Assembly: GCA_903874575.1 (NCBI GenBank)
Contig: CAIQSZ010000486.1
Span: 1 to 10,862 of the forward strand
Direction: 5' to 3'
Source of the DNA: an uncultured Elusimicrobia bacterium
GTDB taxonomy: Bacteria; Elusimicrobiota; Elusimicrobia; UBA1565; UBA9628
DNA: 10,862 bases
The translations under genes and the position numbers were made by a program. Under the pieces are notes generated by a model. The model was not told the DNA's origin, searched no databases, and saw only the letters and a program-made list of their open reading frames with translations. Positions within the stretch are counted from its first letter, which is position 1. The number at the start of each line of letters is the position of its first letter. This document shows positions 1 through 6,117 of this stretch, piece after piece.

Positions 1-69
1 CCGATCGCCACCGCGCGCCGCCTCTACGACCGCAGTTTCATCGGCACGCGCGTGCTGGTCAAGCCGTGA
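1..69 (+). CDS. C-terminal fragment of an unidentified protein
   Basis: Frame 1 is open from the first base to TGA at 67-69 and gives 22 residues ending in GTRVLVKP. Only the tail is inside the window, so no family can be named. A basic, hydrophobic ending of this kind occurs in many enzymes, for example at the C-terminus of zinc-binding dehydrogenases, but that is not evidence of identity. Support is the open frame plus the promoter-like sequence that begins about 20 nt after the stop. Confidence 0.45.
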   Translation, partial: PIATARRLYDRSFIGTRVLVKP

Positions 70-88
70 CCCGCGGCCGCGGGGACTC

Positions 89-117
89 TTGAGTAATGTA
101 ATTAAGTTTGTTACAGT
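89..117 (+). promoter_or_regulatory. Sigma70-like promoter of the YceI gene
   Basis: TTGAGT (89-94) and TACAGT (112-117) are separated by exactly 17 nt. Each matches the housekeeping consensus at four of six positions, and they lie in a local AT-rich island (about 87-120) in otherwise very GC-rich DNA. Transcription would start near 123-125, leaving a leader of about 35 nt. The leader carries GGAGG at 147-151, seven bases before the ATG at 159. No experimental evidence; the assignment rests on spacing, composition and position. Confidence 0.55.
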
Positions 118-137
118 TAGGCCTCGTGTACGCCTAA
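117..137. repeat. Inverted repeat at the YceI promoter, possible operator
   Basis: TTAGGC (117-122) and GCCTAA (132-137) form a perfect 6-bp inverted repeat with a 9-nt centre, extendable by one G-T and one A-T pair. It starts at the last base of the predicted -10 and covers the predicted transcription start. Because the left arm would lie mostly upstream of the start, a DNA operator for a dimeric regulator is more plausible than an RNA hairpin. No regulator gene is adjacent. A chance repeat of this size is possible. Confidence 0.35.
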
Positions 138-158
138 TTTCAAATCGGAGGAAATAAA

Positions 159-761
159 ATGCACAAGCTTCTGTTCGCCGTCGGCGCGCTCGCGGTCCTG
201 TCGACCGCGGCCCGCGCCGTGGAATTCGAGATCGACCCGGCCCACTCCCAGGTCGGCTTCAAGATCAAGCACGTCACGGGCAAGGTCCTGGGACGATTCA
301 CGGGCTTCTCGGGCTCCTTCGCTTACGACAAGAAGGACGTCAAGTCCTGGAAGGCCGAAGCGAAGATCGATCCGGCCAGCGTCAACACCGACAACGAGAA
401 GCGCGACGGGCACCTCAAGAGCCCCGATTTTTTCGACGTCGCGAAGTTCCCCGAGATGTCCTTCCGAAGCACGAAAGTCGACGTCGCGAAGAACGGCCGC
501 GCGAAACTGTACGGGGACCTGACCATGCACGGCGTCACCAAACCCGTCGTTCTCGACCTGGAGATCGGCGGCGTGGATAAAGACCCGTGGGGCAACGAGA
601 CCGCGGGATTCAGCGCCGTCGGCGCGATCCGCCGCAAGGACTGGGGCATCGTCTGGAACAAGACGCTGGACAGCGGCGGTTTTCTCATCGGCGAGACGGT
701 GGACGTCGCCCTCGAGATATCCGGCAACGCGAAGAAGGCCGGCGCGCCTTCCGGAAAATAA
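159..761 (+). CDS. yceI: YceI-family secreted polyisoprenoid-binding-type protein
   Basis: A 200-residue protein with a Sec signal peptide at residues 1-20 (cleavage expected after AARA). The mature part is a single YceI domain, a lipocalin-like beta barrel known in characterised members to hold a polyisoprenoid chain. Visible hallmarks are the opening EIDPAHSQVGFKIKH (24-38), the segment RDGHLKSPDFFDVAKFP (82-98) and LTMHGVTKPV (121-130). Length and order are normal for the family. The start is fixed by GGAGG seven bases upstream and by the signal peptide. It has its own promoter and seems monocistronic, since another promoter lies just after it. The protein should be periplasmic. Its ligand is unknown: YceI proteins are variously tied to stress, isoprenoid quinone handling and acid response, and nothing here chooses between these. 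Confidence 0.93.
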   Translation: MHKLLFAVGALAVLSTAARAVEFEIDPAHSQVGFKIKHVTGKVLGRFTGFSGSFAYDKKDVKSWKAEAKIDPASVNTDNEKRDGHLKSPDFFDVAKFPEMSFRSTKVDVAKNGRAKLYGDLTMHGVTKPVVLDLEIGGVDKDPWGNETAGFSAVGAIRRKDWGIVWNKTLDSGGFLIGETVDVALEISGNAKKAGAPSGK

Positions 762-785
762 GCCGTTCGAGTTCGAGCCGGAATA

Positions 786-814
786 TTGACAAGGGCGTCC
801 GCATCGGTTAGGCT
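786..814 (+). promoter_or_regulatory. Sigma70-like promoter of the DUF3015-DUF4105-hydrolase operon
   Basis: A perfect TTGACA (-35, 786-791) is followed after 17 nt by TAGGCT (809-814), which keeps the key TA---T positions of a -10. The start would be near 821. The first transcribed bases can form a short hairpin, GCCCG (821-825) with CGGGC (830-834) and a 4-nt loop. AGGAGG at 853-858 precedes the first gene. The exact -35 and ideal spacing make this the most convincing simple promoter in the window. Confidence 0.65.
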
Positions 815-865
815 TGCAGCGCCCGGCGTCGGGCGAGAGCGTAAGATTGACGAGGAGGCTTGATA

Positions 866-1342
866 ATGAAAAAGGTTCTTTGTGCGTTCGTTGTCGTCGC
901 CGCAATGAGCTCGGTCGCGCGCGCCGGCGGTCACTTGGATGCGGGCTGCGGTCTCGGAAGCATGCTTTTTAAGGAAGATCAGCCGGTGCACCAAATCCTT
1001 GCCGCCACGACCAACGGCACGTTCGGCAACCAGACGTTCGGCATCACGACCGGCACGCTCGGCTGCACCTCGGGAGGCTTGATCAAGGCGTCGCGCGAGC
1101 GCGAAGTCTTCACGGCGACCAACTTCCGGGCGCTTGAGATGGACTTGGCGGCCGGAAGGGGACAGTATTCGGCGTCGCTGGCGGCGATGACCGGTTGCGA
1201 CACCGCCGCGTTCCAGTCGTTCGCCAAGGCGCGCTATGAGAAGCTCCTCCCGAGCGGAGCGACCACTTCCCAGGAACTTCTCAATAACCTCGACAAGGAG
1301 CTGATCTCCAGCCCCGCGATGCGGAAAGCCTGCCGGGCCTGA
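866..1342 (+). CDS. DUF3015 family secreted protein
   Basis: A 158-residue protein with a signal peptide at 1-20 (charged MKK, hydrophobic core, cleavage after ARA). The mature protein begins with DAGCGLGSM (25-33), the signature start of DUF3015. It continues with TFGITTGTLGC (57-67) and FTATNFRALEMDLAAGRG (82-99). Four cysteines remain after processing (28, 67, 111, 156), so disulfides in the periplasm are likely. I prefer the ATG at 866, with AGGAGG seven bases upstream, over a TTG two codons earlier. The family has no established biochemical role. It is first in an operon with a DUF4105 gene 10 nt downstream, which points to an envelope function shared with that protein; the link is inference from context. 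Confidence 0.85.
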   Translation: MKKVLCAFVVVAAMSSVARAGGHLDAGCGLGSMLFKEDQPVHQILAATTNGTFGNQTFGITTGTLGCTSGGLIKASREREVFTATNFRALEMDLAAGRGQYSASLAAMTGCDTAAFQSFAKARYEKLLPSGATTSQELLNNLDKELISSPAMRKACRA

Positions 1343-1352
1343 GGCCTTCGGA

Positions 1353-3251
1353 GTGAAAGGGGGGGCGGGCGGTCTCAGCGCCGTCCGCCCCCTTCTTTTG
1401 TCGTTGTTTTGCGCGGTTTCCGCCGCGGCCGCCCCGGTCGACGAGACGCTGTCCCGGGCGCGCGCCGAGCGCGTCTGGACCGACCCCCAATGGCTGCGGC
1501 TGGGCCACTGGAAGCGCTCGCGCTGGCTGGGCGTTTGGGAGAGCGACGCGGCGCAGGGATTTTTTTTGAGCCCCTCCGGCGGCCGCGATCCCCGCGCGGA
1601 ATTGGAGGCCGACGCGGCCGCCATGTTCGCGGCCGACCCCGGGGGGGGCGCCCACATGCGGTGCCGTTTTCCCGCGCGCGCGGCGTGGCTGGTCGGGCGC
1701 CTGGCCGTCGCGCCTTCCGCGCTTCCCGCCGCCGACTGCTCGAAGTACGAGGCCTGGCGAAGCCTGATGGACGCCGGTTCCGTATCGCTTATTTTCGCCT
1801 CGTCCTACATGGACAACCCTTCGTCCATGTTCGGCCATACCTTCCTTCGGCTCGAGCGGCGCGCGACCGGCGGGGACGTCTTGAGAGACAACACTTTGAA
1901 TTTTTCCGCCGAAACGGGACTCGACGGCGGGGCCCTGTTCGCGGTCAAGGGCCTGCTGGGGCTCTATCCGGGGAAATACACGGTGATGCCGTACTACATG
2001 AAGATCGCCGAGTACAACGACATGGAGAACCGCGACCTGTGGGAGTACTCCCTCGCCTTGTCGAGCGCCGAGGTCGAGCGCCTGGCGGCGCACGCGTGGG
2101 AACTGGGACAAGGGACCTTCCCGTATTATTTTTTCTCGAAAAACTGCTCGTATCAGCTGATGCCGACTTTGGAGGCCGCGGCTCCACGCCTGAACTTGAT
2201 GCCCGGTTCCCCCGCGATCGTCGGTCCCGCCGACACGCTGTACGCGGTCCGGGAGACGGACGGCTTGGCGCCCGTTGCGGTCTACCGTCCCTCGCACGCG
2301 ACGGTGATGACCCAGCGCCGCAAGCTCATGACCCCGGCGGAACGCCGCGCCGCTCAGGCCTACGCCGACGGGAGAAGCGCGGAGGGCGATGGTTTGAGCG
2401 CGGGCATGCCTTCCGCGCGTAAAGCCTTGGTGCTCGATTCGGCGCTGGATCATGTGCTTTACACGGCGGGCTTTTCTCCGGACGTGCCCGACGCCGTCCG
2501 CGAGCTCGAGCGGCCCATACTGCTGCGCCGCGCCAAAGTCCCGGACGCGCCCGCGCAACTGGCGCCGCCCTCGTGGGCCGCGCCGCCGGACGAGGGCCAC
2601 CGCCGGCACCGCCTCATGCTCGGGGCGGGGGCATACGACGGAGGGGCCTTTACCGAGTTGTCCTGGCGGCCGGGCTACCATGATCTGCTCGACCGGCGGC
2701 GCGGCTACTTGCCCGGCGCCGCCATCGAGGGTCTCACCTGGCGATTGCGCTACGATTCCGGGGAACGTCTTCCTTACCTCCGGGAGGCGCGTTTGGTCGA
2801 GATATCGTCGCTGGCGCCGTGGGATTCCTGGACGCGCCAGCCGTCCTGGAGCGCGGGGACCGGGCTCGACACCGCGTATGAACTGGGCAAGACCGCGCGC
2901 CGGTCGCTGGTTTACGATGGCTACGCGGGAAGCGGGCTCTCGGTCGAGCCCGCCGAAGGAGCGCTCGCGTTCGCGCTGGCGCAGCTCGAAGGCGGCGTCG
3001 GCTCGGCCCTGCGCGAAGGCTGGACCGCGGGCGGCGCTTTGCGCGCCGGCGTCAGCGCGCCGTTGAGCGCCGGCTTAGTCGTTCTGATGGAGGGAGCGTT
3101 GAGCGCTCGTCCCTTCGGCGATCCCACTCCGAACCACCGTTTGCGCGCGGCCGTCGGTTGGGCGCCGCAGCGGGACCTGAGCGTCCGGGTCGAAGGCCTG
3201 CTGCGCGGGCCGCGCCGCGAACTGGGAGCGTATGCGGCTTTTTATTACTAA
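1353..3251 (+). CDS. DUF4105 (Lnb N-terminal domain) envelope protein
   Basis: A 632-residue protein starting at GTG (1353), ten bases after the previous stop, with GAGG eight bases upstream. Residues 11-27 form a hydrophobic export signal ending in AAAA. The core (about 130-300) is the DUF4105 domain: SSYMDNPSSMFGHTFLRL (150-167, with His162) and NCSYQL (264-269, with Cys265). These His and Cys residues are the plausible catalytic pair of a papain/NlpC-like fold. In Bacteroides this domain belongs to Lnb, a lipoprotein N-acyltransferase; whether this distant relative has the same activity is inference. An N-terminal segment (about 30-128) and a C-terminal beta-rich region (about 416-632) flank the core. 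The chain ends in AAFYY, an aromatic tail like that of outer-membrane beta barrels. Homopolymer runs G7 (1359-1365), T8 (1560-1567) and G8 (1641-1648) lie in the first 300 bases. The last 20 nt overlap the next gene. Confidence 0.85.
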   Translation: MKGGAGGLSAVRPLLLSLFCAVSAAAAPVDETLSRARAERVWTDPQWLRLGHWKRSRWLGVWESDAAQGFFLSPSGGRDPRAELEADAAAMFAADPGGGAHMRCRFPARAAWLVGRLAVAPSALPAADCSKYEAWRSLMDAGSVSLIFASSYMDNPSSMFGHTFLRLERRATGGDVLRDNTLNFSAETGLDGGALFAVKGLLGLYPGKYTVMPYYMKIAEYNDMENRDLWEYSLALSSAEVERLAAHAWELGQGTFPYYFFSKNCSYQLMPTLEAAAPRLNLMPGSPAIVGPADTLYAVRETDGLAPVAVYRPSHATVMTQRRKLMTPAERRAAQAYADGRSAEGDGLSAGMPSARKALVLDSALDHVLYTAGFSPDVPDAVRELERPILLRRAKVPDAPAQLAPPSWAAPPDEGHRRHRLMLGAGAYDGGAFTELSWRPGYHDLLDRRRGYLPGAAIEGLTWRLRYDSGERLPYLREARLVEISSLAPWDSWTRQPSWSAGTGLDTAYELGKTARRSLVYDGYAGSGLSVEPAEGALAFALAQLEGGVGSALREGWTAGGALRAGVSAPLSAGLVVLMEGALSARPFGDPTPNHRLRAAVGWAPQRDLSVRVEGLLRGPRRELGAYAAFYY

Positions 3252-4071
3252 GACCCTGCCTCTGGCGGTCGCGTCGGCGCTGGCCGCCTGCACGGGAGTT
3301 TTCCTCCAGCCCGACCGCGTCCTGCACCTGAACCCGGATAAGGTCGGCGTGAAATGGGAGGAGGCCCGCTTCACCTCCGACGACGGGGTCGCGCTCACCG
3401 GGCTATGGTTCCCGTCGGCGCGCGGGCCCGCGAAAGGCGTCGTCGTCCAGTTTCACGGCAACGGCGAGAACATGACCTCGCATTTCCTGTCCGCGTACTG
3501 GCTGGCGCTGGAGGGCTGGGACGTGCTGGCGTTCGACTACCGTGGCTACGGAGCCTCGGGGGGTAAGAAGGCCCTGTCCGGCTGCGTGCGCGACGGCGCC
3601 GCGGCCCTGGCGTTCGCGCGCGGCAAAGCGCCCGGCCTGCCGCTCGTCGTGCTGGGTCAAAGCTTGGGCGGGGCGCTGGCCGTGGCCTCGCTCGCGCGCG
3701 ACGGCGGACAAGGACTGCGCGCCCTCGTGCTGGACTCCGTCTTTTCCTCGTACCGGCGCGTGGCCCGGGAAAAGCTTTCCCAATTTTGGCTTACCCGCAT
3801 CTTCCGGCGGCCGCTGGCTCTCTTGATTTCGGAGCGTTACGCGCCCGACCGCCTGATCGCCGCGCGCCGCCGCGTTCCGCTGCTGATGCTGCATGCGCCG
3901 GGCGACCCCGTCGTGCCGTACGCGGAGGGGCGGCGTCTCTATGACCTGTCTCCGGGCCCCAAAGAGTTCTGGGACGTCCCCGGAGCGGGCCACATCGAGG
4001 CCTTTGGAGCGCGCGGAGCGCAGTTCCGGCCTCGCCTTCTGCGCTTTCTGGACGATGCCCTGTCGCGATGA
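3232..4071 (+). CDS. Alpha/beta hydrolase lipoprotein (BEM46/ABHD-like)
   Basis: A 279-residue serine hydrolase with a lipoprotein signal: hydrophobic residues 8-19 and lipobox LAAC, giving an acylated Cys20. The fold is a standard alpha/beta hydrolase with all key parts visible: oxyanion-hole loop HGNGEN (75-80), FDYRGYG (101-107), nucleophile elbow GQSLG (142-146, Ser144), acid Asp225 in GDPVVP and His254 in GAGHIE. It resembles the BEM46/ABHD12-13 type of esterase or acyl hydrolase; the substrate is unknown. The start ATG lies inside the end of the DUF4105 gene (20-nt overlap), with GGGAG at 3224-3228, so translation is probably coupled. As a membrane-anchored acyl hydrolase encoded with a possible lipoprotein acyltransferase, it may act on lipids or acylated envelope material; that is inference. 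It ends 34 bp from the convergent HEAT gene, with no clear terminator between. Confidence 0.85.
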   Translation: MRLFITKTLPLAVASALAACTGVFLQPDRVLHLNPDKVGVKWEEARFTSDDGVALTGLWFPSARGPAKGVVVQFHGNGENMTSHFLSAYWLALEGWDVLAFDYRGYGASGGKKALSGCVRDGAAALAFARGKAPGLPLVVLGQSLGGALAVASLARDGGQGLRALVLDSVFSSYRRVAREKLSQFWLTRIFRRPLALLISERYAPDRLIAARRRVPLLMLHAPGDPVVPYAEGRRLYDLSPGPKEFWDVPGAGHIEAFGARGAQFRPRLLRFLDDALSR

Positions 4072-4105
4072 CCGCTCGGGCGGGAGCCGCGCTTCCGGCG
4101 GCGGA

Positions 4106-5005
4106 TCAGCGGGCGAGAGCTCGGCGGGTGGCCGCGGTCATCACCGCGCGGACGGACGCATCGGGCTCCGCGCGCAGGGCGTCGGCGACCTGGCGACGTT
4201 CCAACGGACCGCCCGCCTCCGCCAGCGCGGCGCCGGCGGCGGCGCGGACGCTGGGCTCGGAGTCGTGGAGGCCGAGGGCGAGCGCGGCGAGCGCGTGGGC
4301 GGTTCCGATGTCCTGCAGGGAGCGGGCGGCCTGCTGGCGCACCTGCCACGAGGGATCGCTGGAGAGCGACTCGGCCAGCGGGAAGGCGGCGAACGGCTTG
4401 CTCAAGCGGCCCAGCGCGACGGCGGCGGCGTAACGCGGCTGCCAGGCCGGGTCCGTGCGGAGGACCCTTTCCAGGCGCGTGGCCACGCCGTCCGCCGGCA
4501 TGCGGCTCAGGGAGAGCGCGGCCGAATATCGGACTTCCGGGGAGGGGTCGCTCAAGGCTTCGGCCAGGGCCTTGACGGCGATCTCATCGCCGATGCGGCC
4601 CAGAGCCAGGGCGGCGGCCGCGCGGACCTGGACCGGTTCGTCGAGGCGGAGCATCGCGCCGGCGAGATGCGGGACGGCCTTCACGCCGCGAGGAAGGGCC
4701 GCGGCGCGAATCGCCGCCACGCGCGCGGCGGCGTGCGTGGCGCGCAGCCCGGTCTGCAGCAGGGCCGGCGAGGGCGGGGAAGCGACGGCGTCGCGGAGCT
4801 CCTCGTCGCCGAGGGCGAGAGAGTCCAGCGGATCCGGCGCGTCGCCGAACAGTTTTTCCGCCGAGAGATACGCGGAGTCATCGGCGCGCGCCGCGGCCGG
4901 GAGTCCGGCGCCGGCGGCGGCATAGCCCGGGAGAGGGAGCACGGCGCGTCTCGTCTCGGCGCCGAGGCCGGTCGCGGCGAGGACGGCGAGCAGGGCGAAG
5001 GTCAT
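4106..5005 (-). CDS. Secreted HEAT-repeat protein
   Basis: A 299-residue protein with a short signal peptide (1-16, MTFALLAVLAATGLGA). After a linker with no clear pattern (17-85) it becomes a row of about six alpha-helical HEAT (PBS-lyase type) repeats from about 88 to the end. Repeating units such as VRAAAALALGRIGD (127-140), VRYSAALSLSRM (158-169), PRYAAAVALGRL (190-201) and VRQQAARSLQDIG (222-234) are spaced about 31 residues. Such solenoids bind proteins or scaffold complexes; no catalytic motif is seen. Its ATG shares an ATGA overlap (5002-5005) with the stop of the upstream radical SAM gene, so the two are co-translated. A role as partner, scaffold or substrate of that enzyme is possible, but the predicted export of one and not the other argues against a simple stable complex. 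The N-terminal hydrophobic stretch is short, so export is likely rather than certain. Confidence 0.82.
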   Translation of the reverse strand: MTFALLAVLAATGLGAETRRAVLPLPGYAAAGAGLPAAARADDSAYLSAEKLFGDAPDPLDSLALGDEELRDAVASPPSPALLQTGLRATHAAARVAAIRAAALPRGVKAVPHLAGAMLRLDEPVQVRAAAALALGRIGDEIAVKALAEALSDPSPEVRYSAALSLSRMPADGVATRLERVLRTDPAWQPRYAAAVALGRLSKPFAAFPLAESLSSDPSWQVRQQAARSLQDIGTAHALAALALGLHDSEPSVRAAAGAALAEAGGPLERRQVADALRAEPDASVRAVMTAATRRALAR

Positions 5006-6015
5006 GGGGCCGCGACCGGGGCTTTTTTCCGGGGCGAGGACATGCCGATCGCCAGCTTCAGGCTGGCGCCGAAAGTCTTAAGCGGTTCGCCCAAAGTGTG
5101 GCTGACCATCCGCACGCAGCCCAGCGAGCAACCGGCCTCGCAGGGCTTGTGGACGTCGTTGGTCCGCAGGCGCTCGGGCGTGGCGGCCATCAGATCGAAG
5201 GCGACGCCTCGCTGCTGGGCGCACCACTGAACGGCGCCGGCGGAGGTCACATAGAGGAATTTAAAGCCGCCCAGGCATTTCCACGGGCGCGAGAAGTCTC
5301 CCCGGAGCATTTCCTTGAGGTGCTCGCCGTAGAAATTGACGCCCTCGAAGACCCCGTATTTTTCCAACAGCTCCAGGTACTTCTCGCCGCGGATCATGAT
5401 CCGGCCGCCTTTGCCGTGCATGATGGAGAATCCGAACGCGAACGGCAGGTCCTTGAGGGTCGCGCGGAACTCATCGTAGTTGTTGAGGTTCTCCTCGTTG
5501 AGGACCGACTGGATCTCGACTTGGAACTTCGCGGTCTCGGCCAGCAACTTCAGTTTCGGCAGGACGGATCTCAACGACTTGTCGGACCAGCCGGTCGGAT
5601 TCAGCGTATCCACCGAGACCTGCATGAAATCCAGGCCGGCCTCGTTCAGGTCCAGGATGTTCTTTCGGGTCAGCAGGAAGCCGTTGGAGATGATGGTCGC
5701 CAGGTTCGAGCCGCCGCGCTTGGACTTCGCGTGCGCGACCAGTTTCGCGATGTCCGGGTGCATCATCGTCTCTCCGCCGAGAAAGTCGTAGACCAGCACG
5801 CCCAGCGCGTCGAGCTTGTCGATGCGGGCCTTGAGCGTGTCGAGCGGCAGGATCGGCGCGCCCGGCGCGTACTCGTCGCAGTAAGAACAGGTCAGGTTGC
5901 AGTCGTCGGTGACGACGACCTGGGCGTACATGGGCCGAGAGTCGACGACCCGCTTGGCTCCGGTCAGGATGAATTTCTTGTCGACGGCCACGCCTCCGAT
6001 TATAGCATCTTGCAT
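5002..6015 (-). CDS. Radical SAM protein with SPASM-like C-terminal cysteines
   Basis: A 337-residue radical SAM enzyme. The 4Fe-4S cluster motif is CNLTCSYC (Cys39, Cys43, Cys46), followed by the SAM-binding GGE (80-82) and a TIM-barrel-type body. The C-terminus has Cys247, Cys265 and a CxxxCxxxC set (292, 296, 300). This is like the SPASM/twitch regions that bind auxiliary clusters in peptide-modifying and related enzymes. The substrate is unknown and I see no precursor-like peptide nearby. I use the ATG at 6015 because the open frame further upstream runs antisense through the riboswitch and antiporter gene. A GGCGGTGGA stretch just before it may serve as a weak ribosome site. A start at Met29 is possible but lacks a ribosome site. 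It is co-translated with the HEAT gene (ATGA overlap). A TATAAT inside the first codons (5999-6004) has no matching -35. Confidence 0.85.
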   Translation of the reverse strand: MQDAIIGGVAVDKKFILTGAKRVVDSRPMYAQVVVTDDCNLTCSYCDEYAPGAPILPLDTLKARIDKLDALGVLVYDFLGGETMMHPDIAKLVAHAKSKRGGSNLATIISNGFLLTRKNILDLNEAGLDFMQVSVDTLNPTGWSDKSLRSVLPKLKLLAETAKFQVEIQSVLNEENLNNYDEFRATLKDLPFAFGFSIMHGKGGRIMIRGEKYLELLEKYGVFEGVNFYGEHLKEMLRGDFSRPWKCLGGFKFLYVTSAGAVQWCAQQRGVAFDLMAATPERLRTNDVHKPCEAGCSLGCVRMVSHTLGEPLKTFGASLKLAIGMSSPRKKAPVAAP

Positions 6016-6038
6016 TCCACCGCCTATCCCGCTATACT
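6010..6038 (+). promoter_or_regulatory. Promoter of the fluoride antiporter unit
   Basis: TTGCAT (6010-6015) and TATACT (6033-6038) are separated by 17 nt. The -10 matches consensus at five of six bases, the -35 at three. Transcription would begin near 6045, just before the riboswitch aptamer at 6051, the expected arrangement for a riboswitch leader. The -35 overlaps the start codon of the divergent radical SAM gene, so the two units share almost no spacer. Confidence 0.6.
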
Positions 6039-6050
6039 CACCCGGTCGCA

Positions 6051-6096
6051 GGCGATGGAGTTCGCCGACGCCGCCCCCAGGGCTGATGACTCCTGC
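6051..6096 (+). promoter_or_regulatory. Fluoride riboswitch aptamer (crcB motif)
   Basis: This is a recognisable crcB-motif RNA, which binds fluoride through magnesium ions. Stem one is GGCG(A) 6051-6055 with (T)CGCC 6062-6066. Its loop GGAGT (6057-6061) pairs perfectly with ACTCC (6089-6093), making the characteristic pseudoknot. A second hairpin, GCCC (6073-6076) with GGGC (6080-6083), has a 3-nt loop and is followed by the conserved TGATG (6084-6088). The order and junction sequence match the known consensus; the linker 6067-6072 (GACGCC) is a little different from the AA-rich linker of well-studied examples. It sits between a promoter and a CLC-F type antiporter gene, the classic target. 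Fluoride binding should stabilise the pseudoknot and free the RNA from termination. Confidence 0.93.
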
Positions 6097-6117
6097 CGAA
6101 AGGTGGGGGTCATTTTT
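6086..6117 (+). terminator. Riboswitch-controlled intrinsic terminator
   Basis: Bases 6086-6097 pair with 6102-6113 in an unbroken 12-bp hairpin (three G-T wobbles) closed by a GAAA tetraloop (6098-6101). A run of five T (6113-6117) follows. The left arm contains ACTCC (6089-6093), the strand the aptamer needs for its pseudoknot, so terminator and fluoride-bound aptamer are mutually exclusive. The right arm contains the G-rich ribosome site (GGTGGGGG, 6102-6109) of the antiporter, and the T-run abuts its ATG. This predicts off without fluoride and on with it. Confidence 0.88.

Noticed and set aside
750..783. TTCCGG/CCGGAA inverted repeat spanning the YceI stop codon
   Set aside because: The stem is 6 bp with a 22-nt loop and no T-run follows, so it is not a convincing terminator.
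4072..4105. Bidirectional terminator between the convergent hydrolase and HEAT genes
   Set aside because: Only short GC-rich self-complementary bits and no T-run on either strand.
3893..5230. Long plus-strand open frame opposite the HEAT and radical SAM genes
   Set aside because: Its product is low-complexity Arg/Gly/Ala-rich sequence with no family features, as expected from the antisense of GC-rich coding DNA; the minus strand encodes recognisable domains.
5999..6004. Perfect TATAAT on the minus strand within the radical SAM start region
   Set aside because: No -35 is found 16-18 nt upstream, and a start here would leave only a GTG too close to GGAGG, or Met29 without a ribosome site.
5098..6117. 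Plus-strand extension of the antiporter frame upstream of 6118, including an ATG at 6057
   Set aside because: It crosses the aptamer and terminator and runs antisense through the radical SAM gene; transport homology and the ribosome site place the start at 6118.
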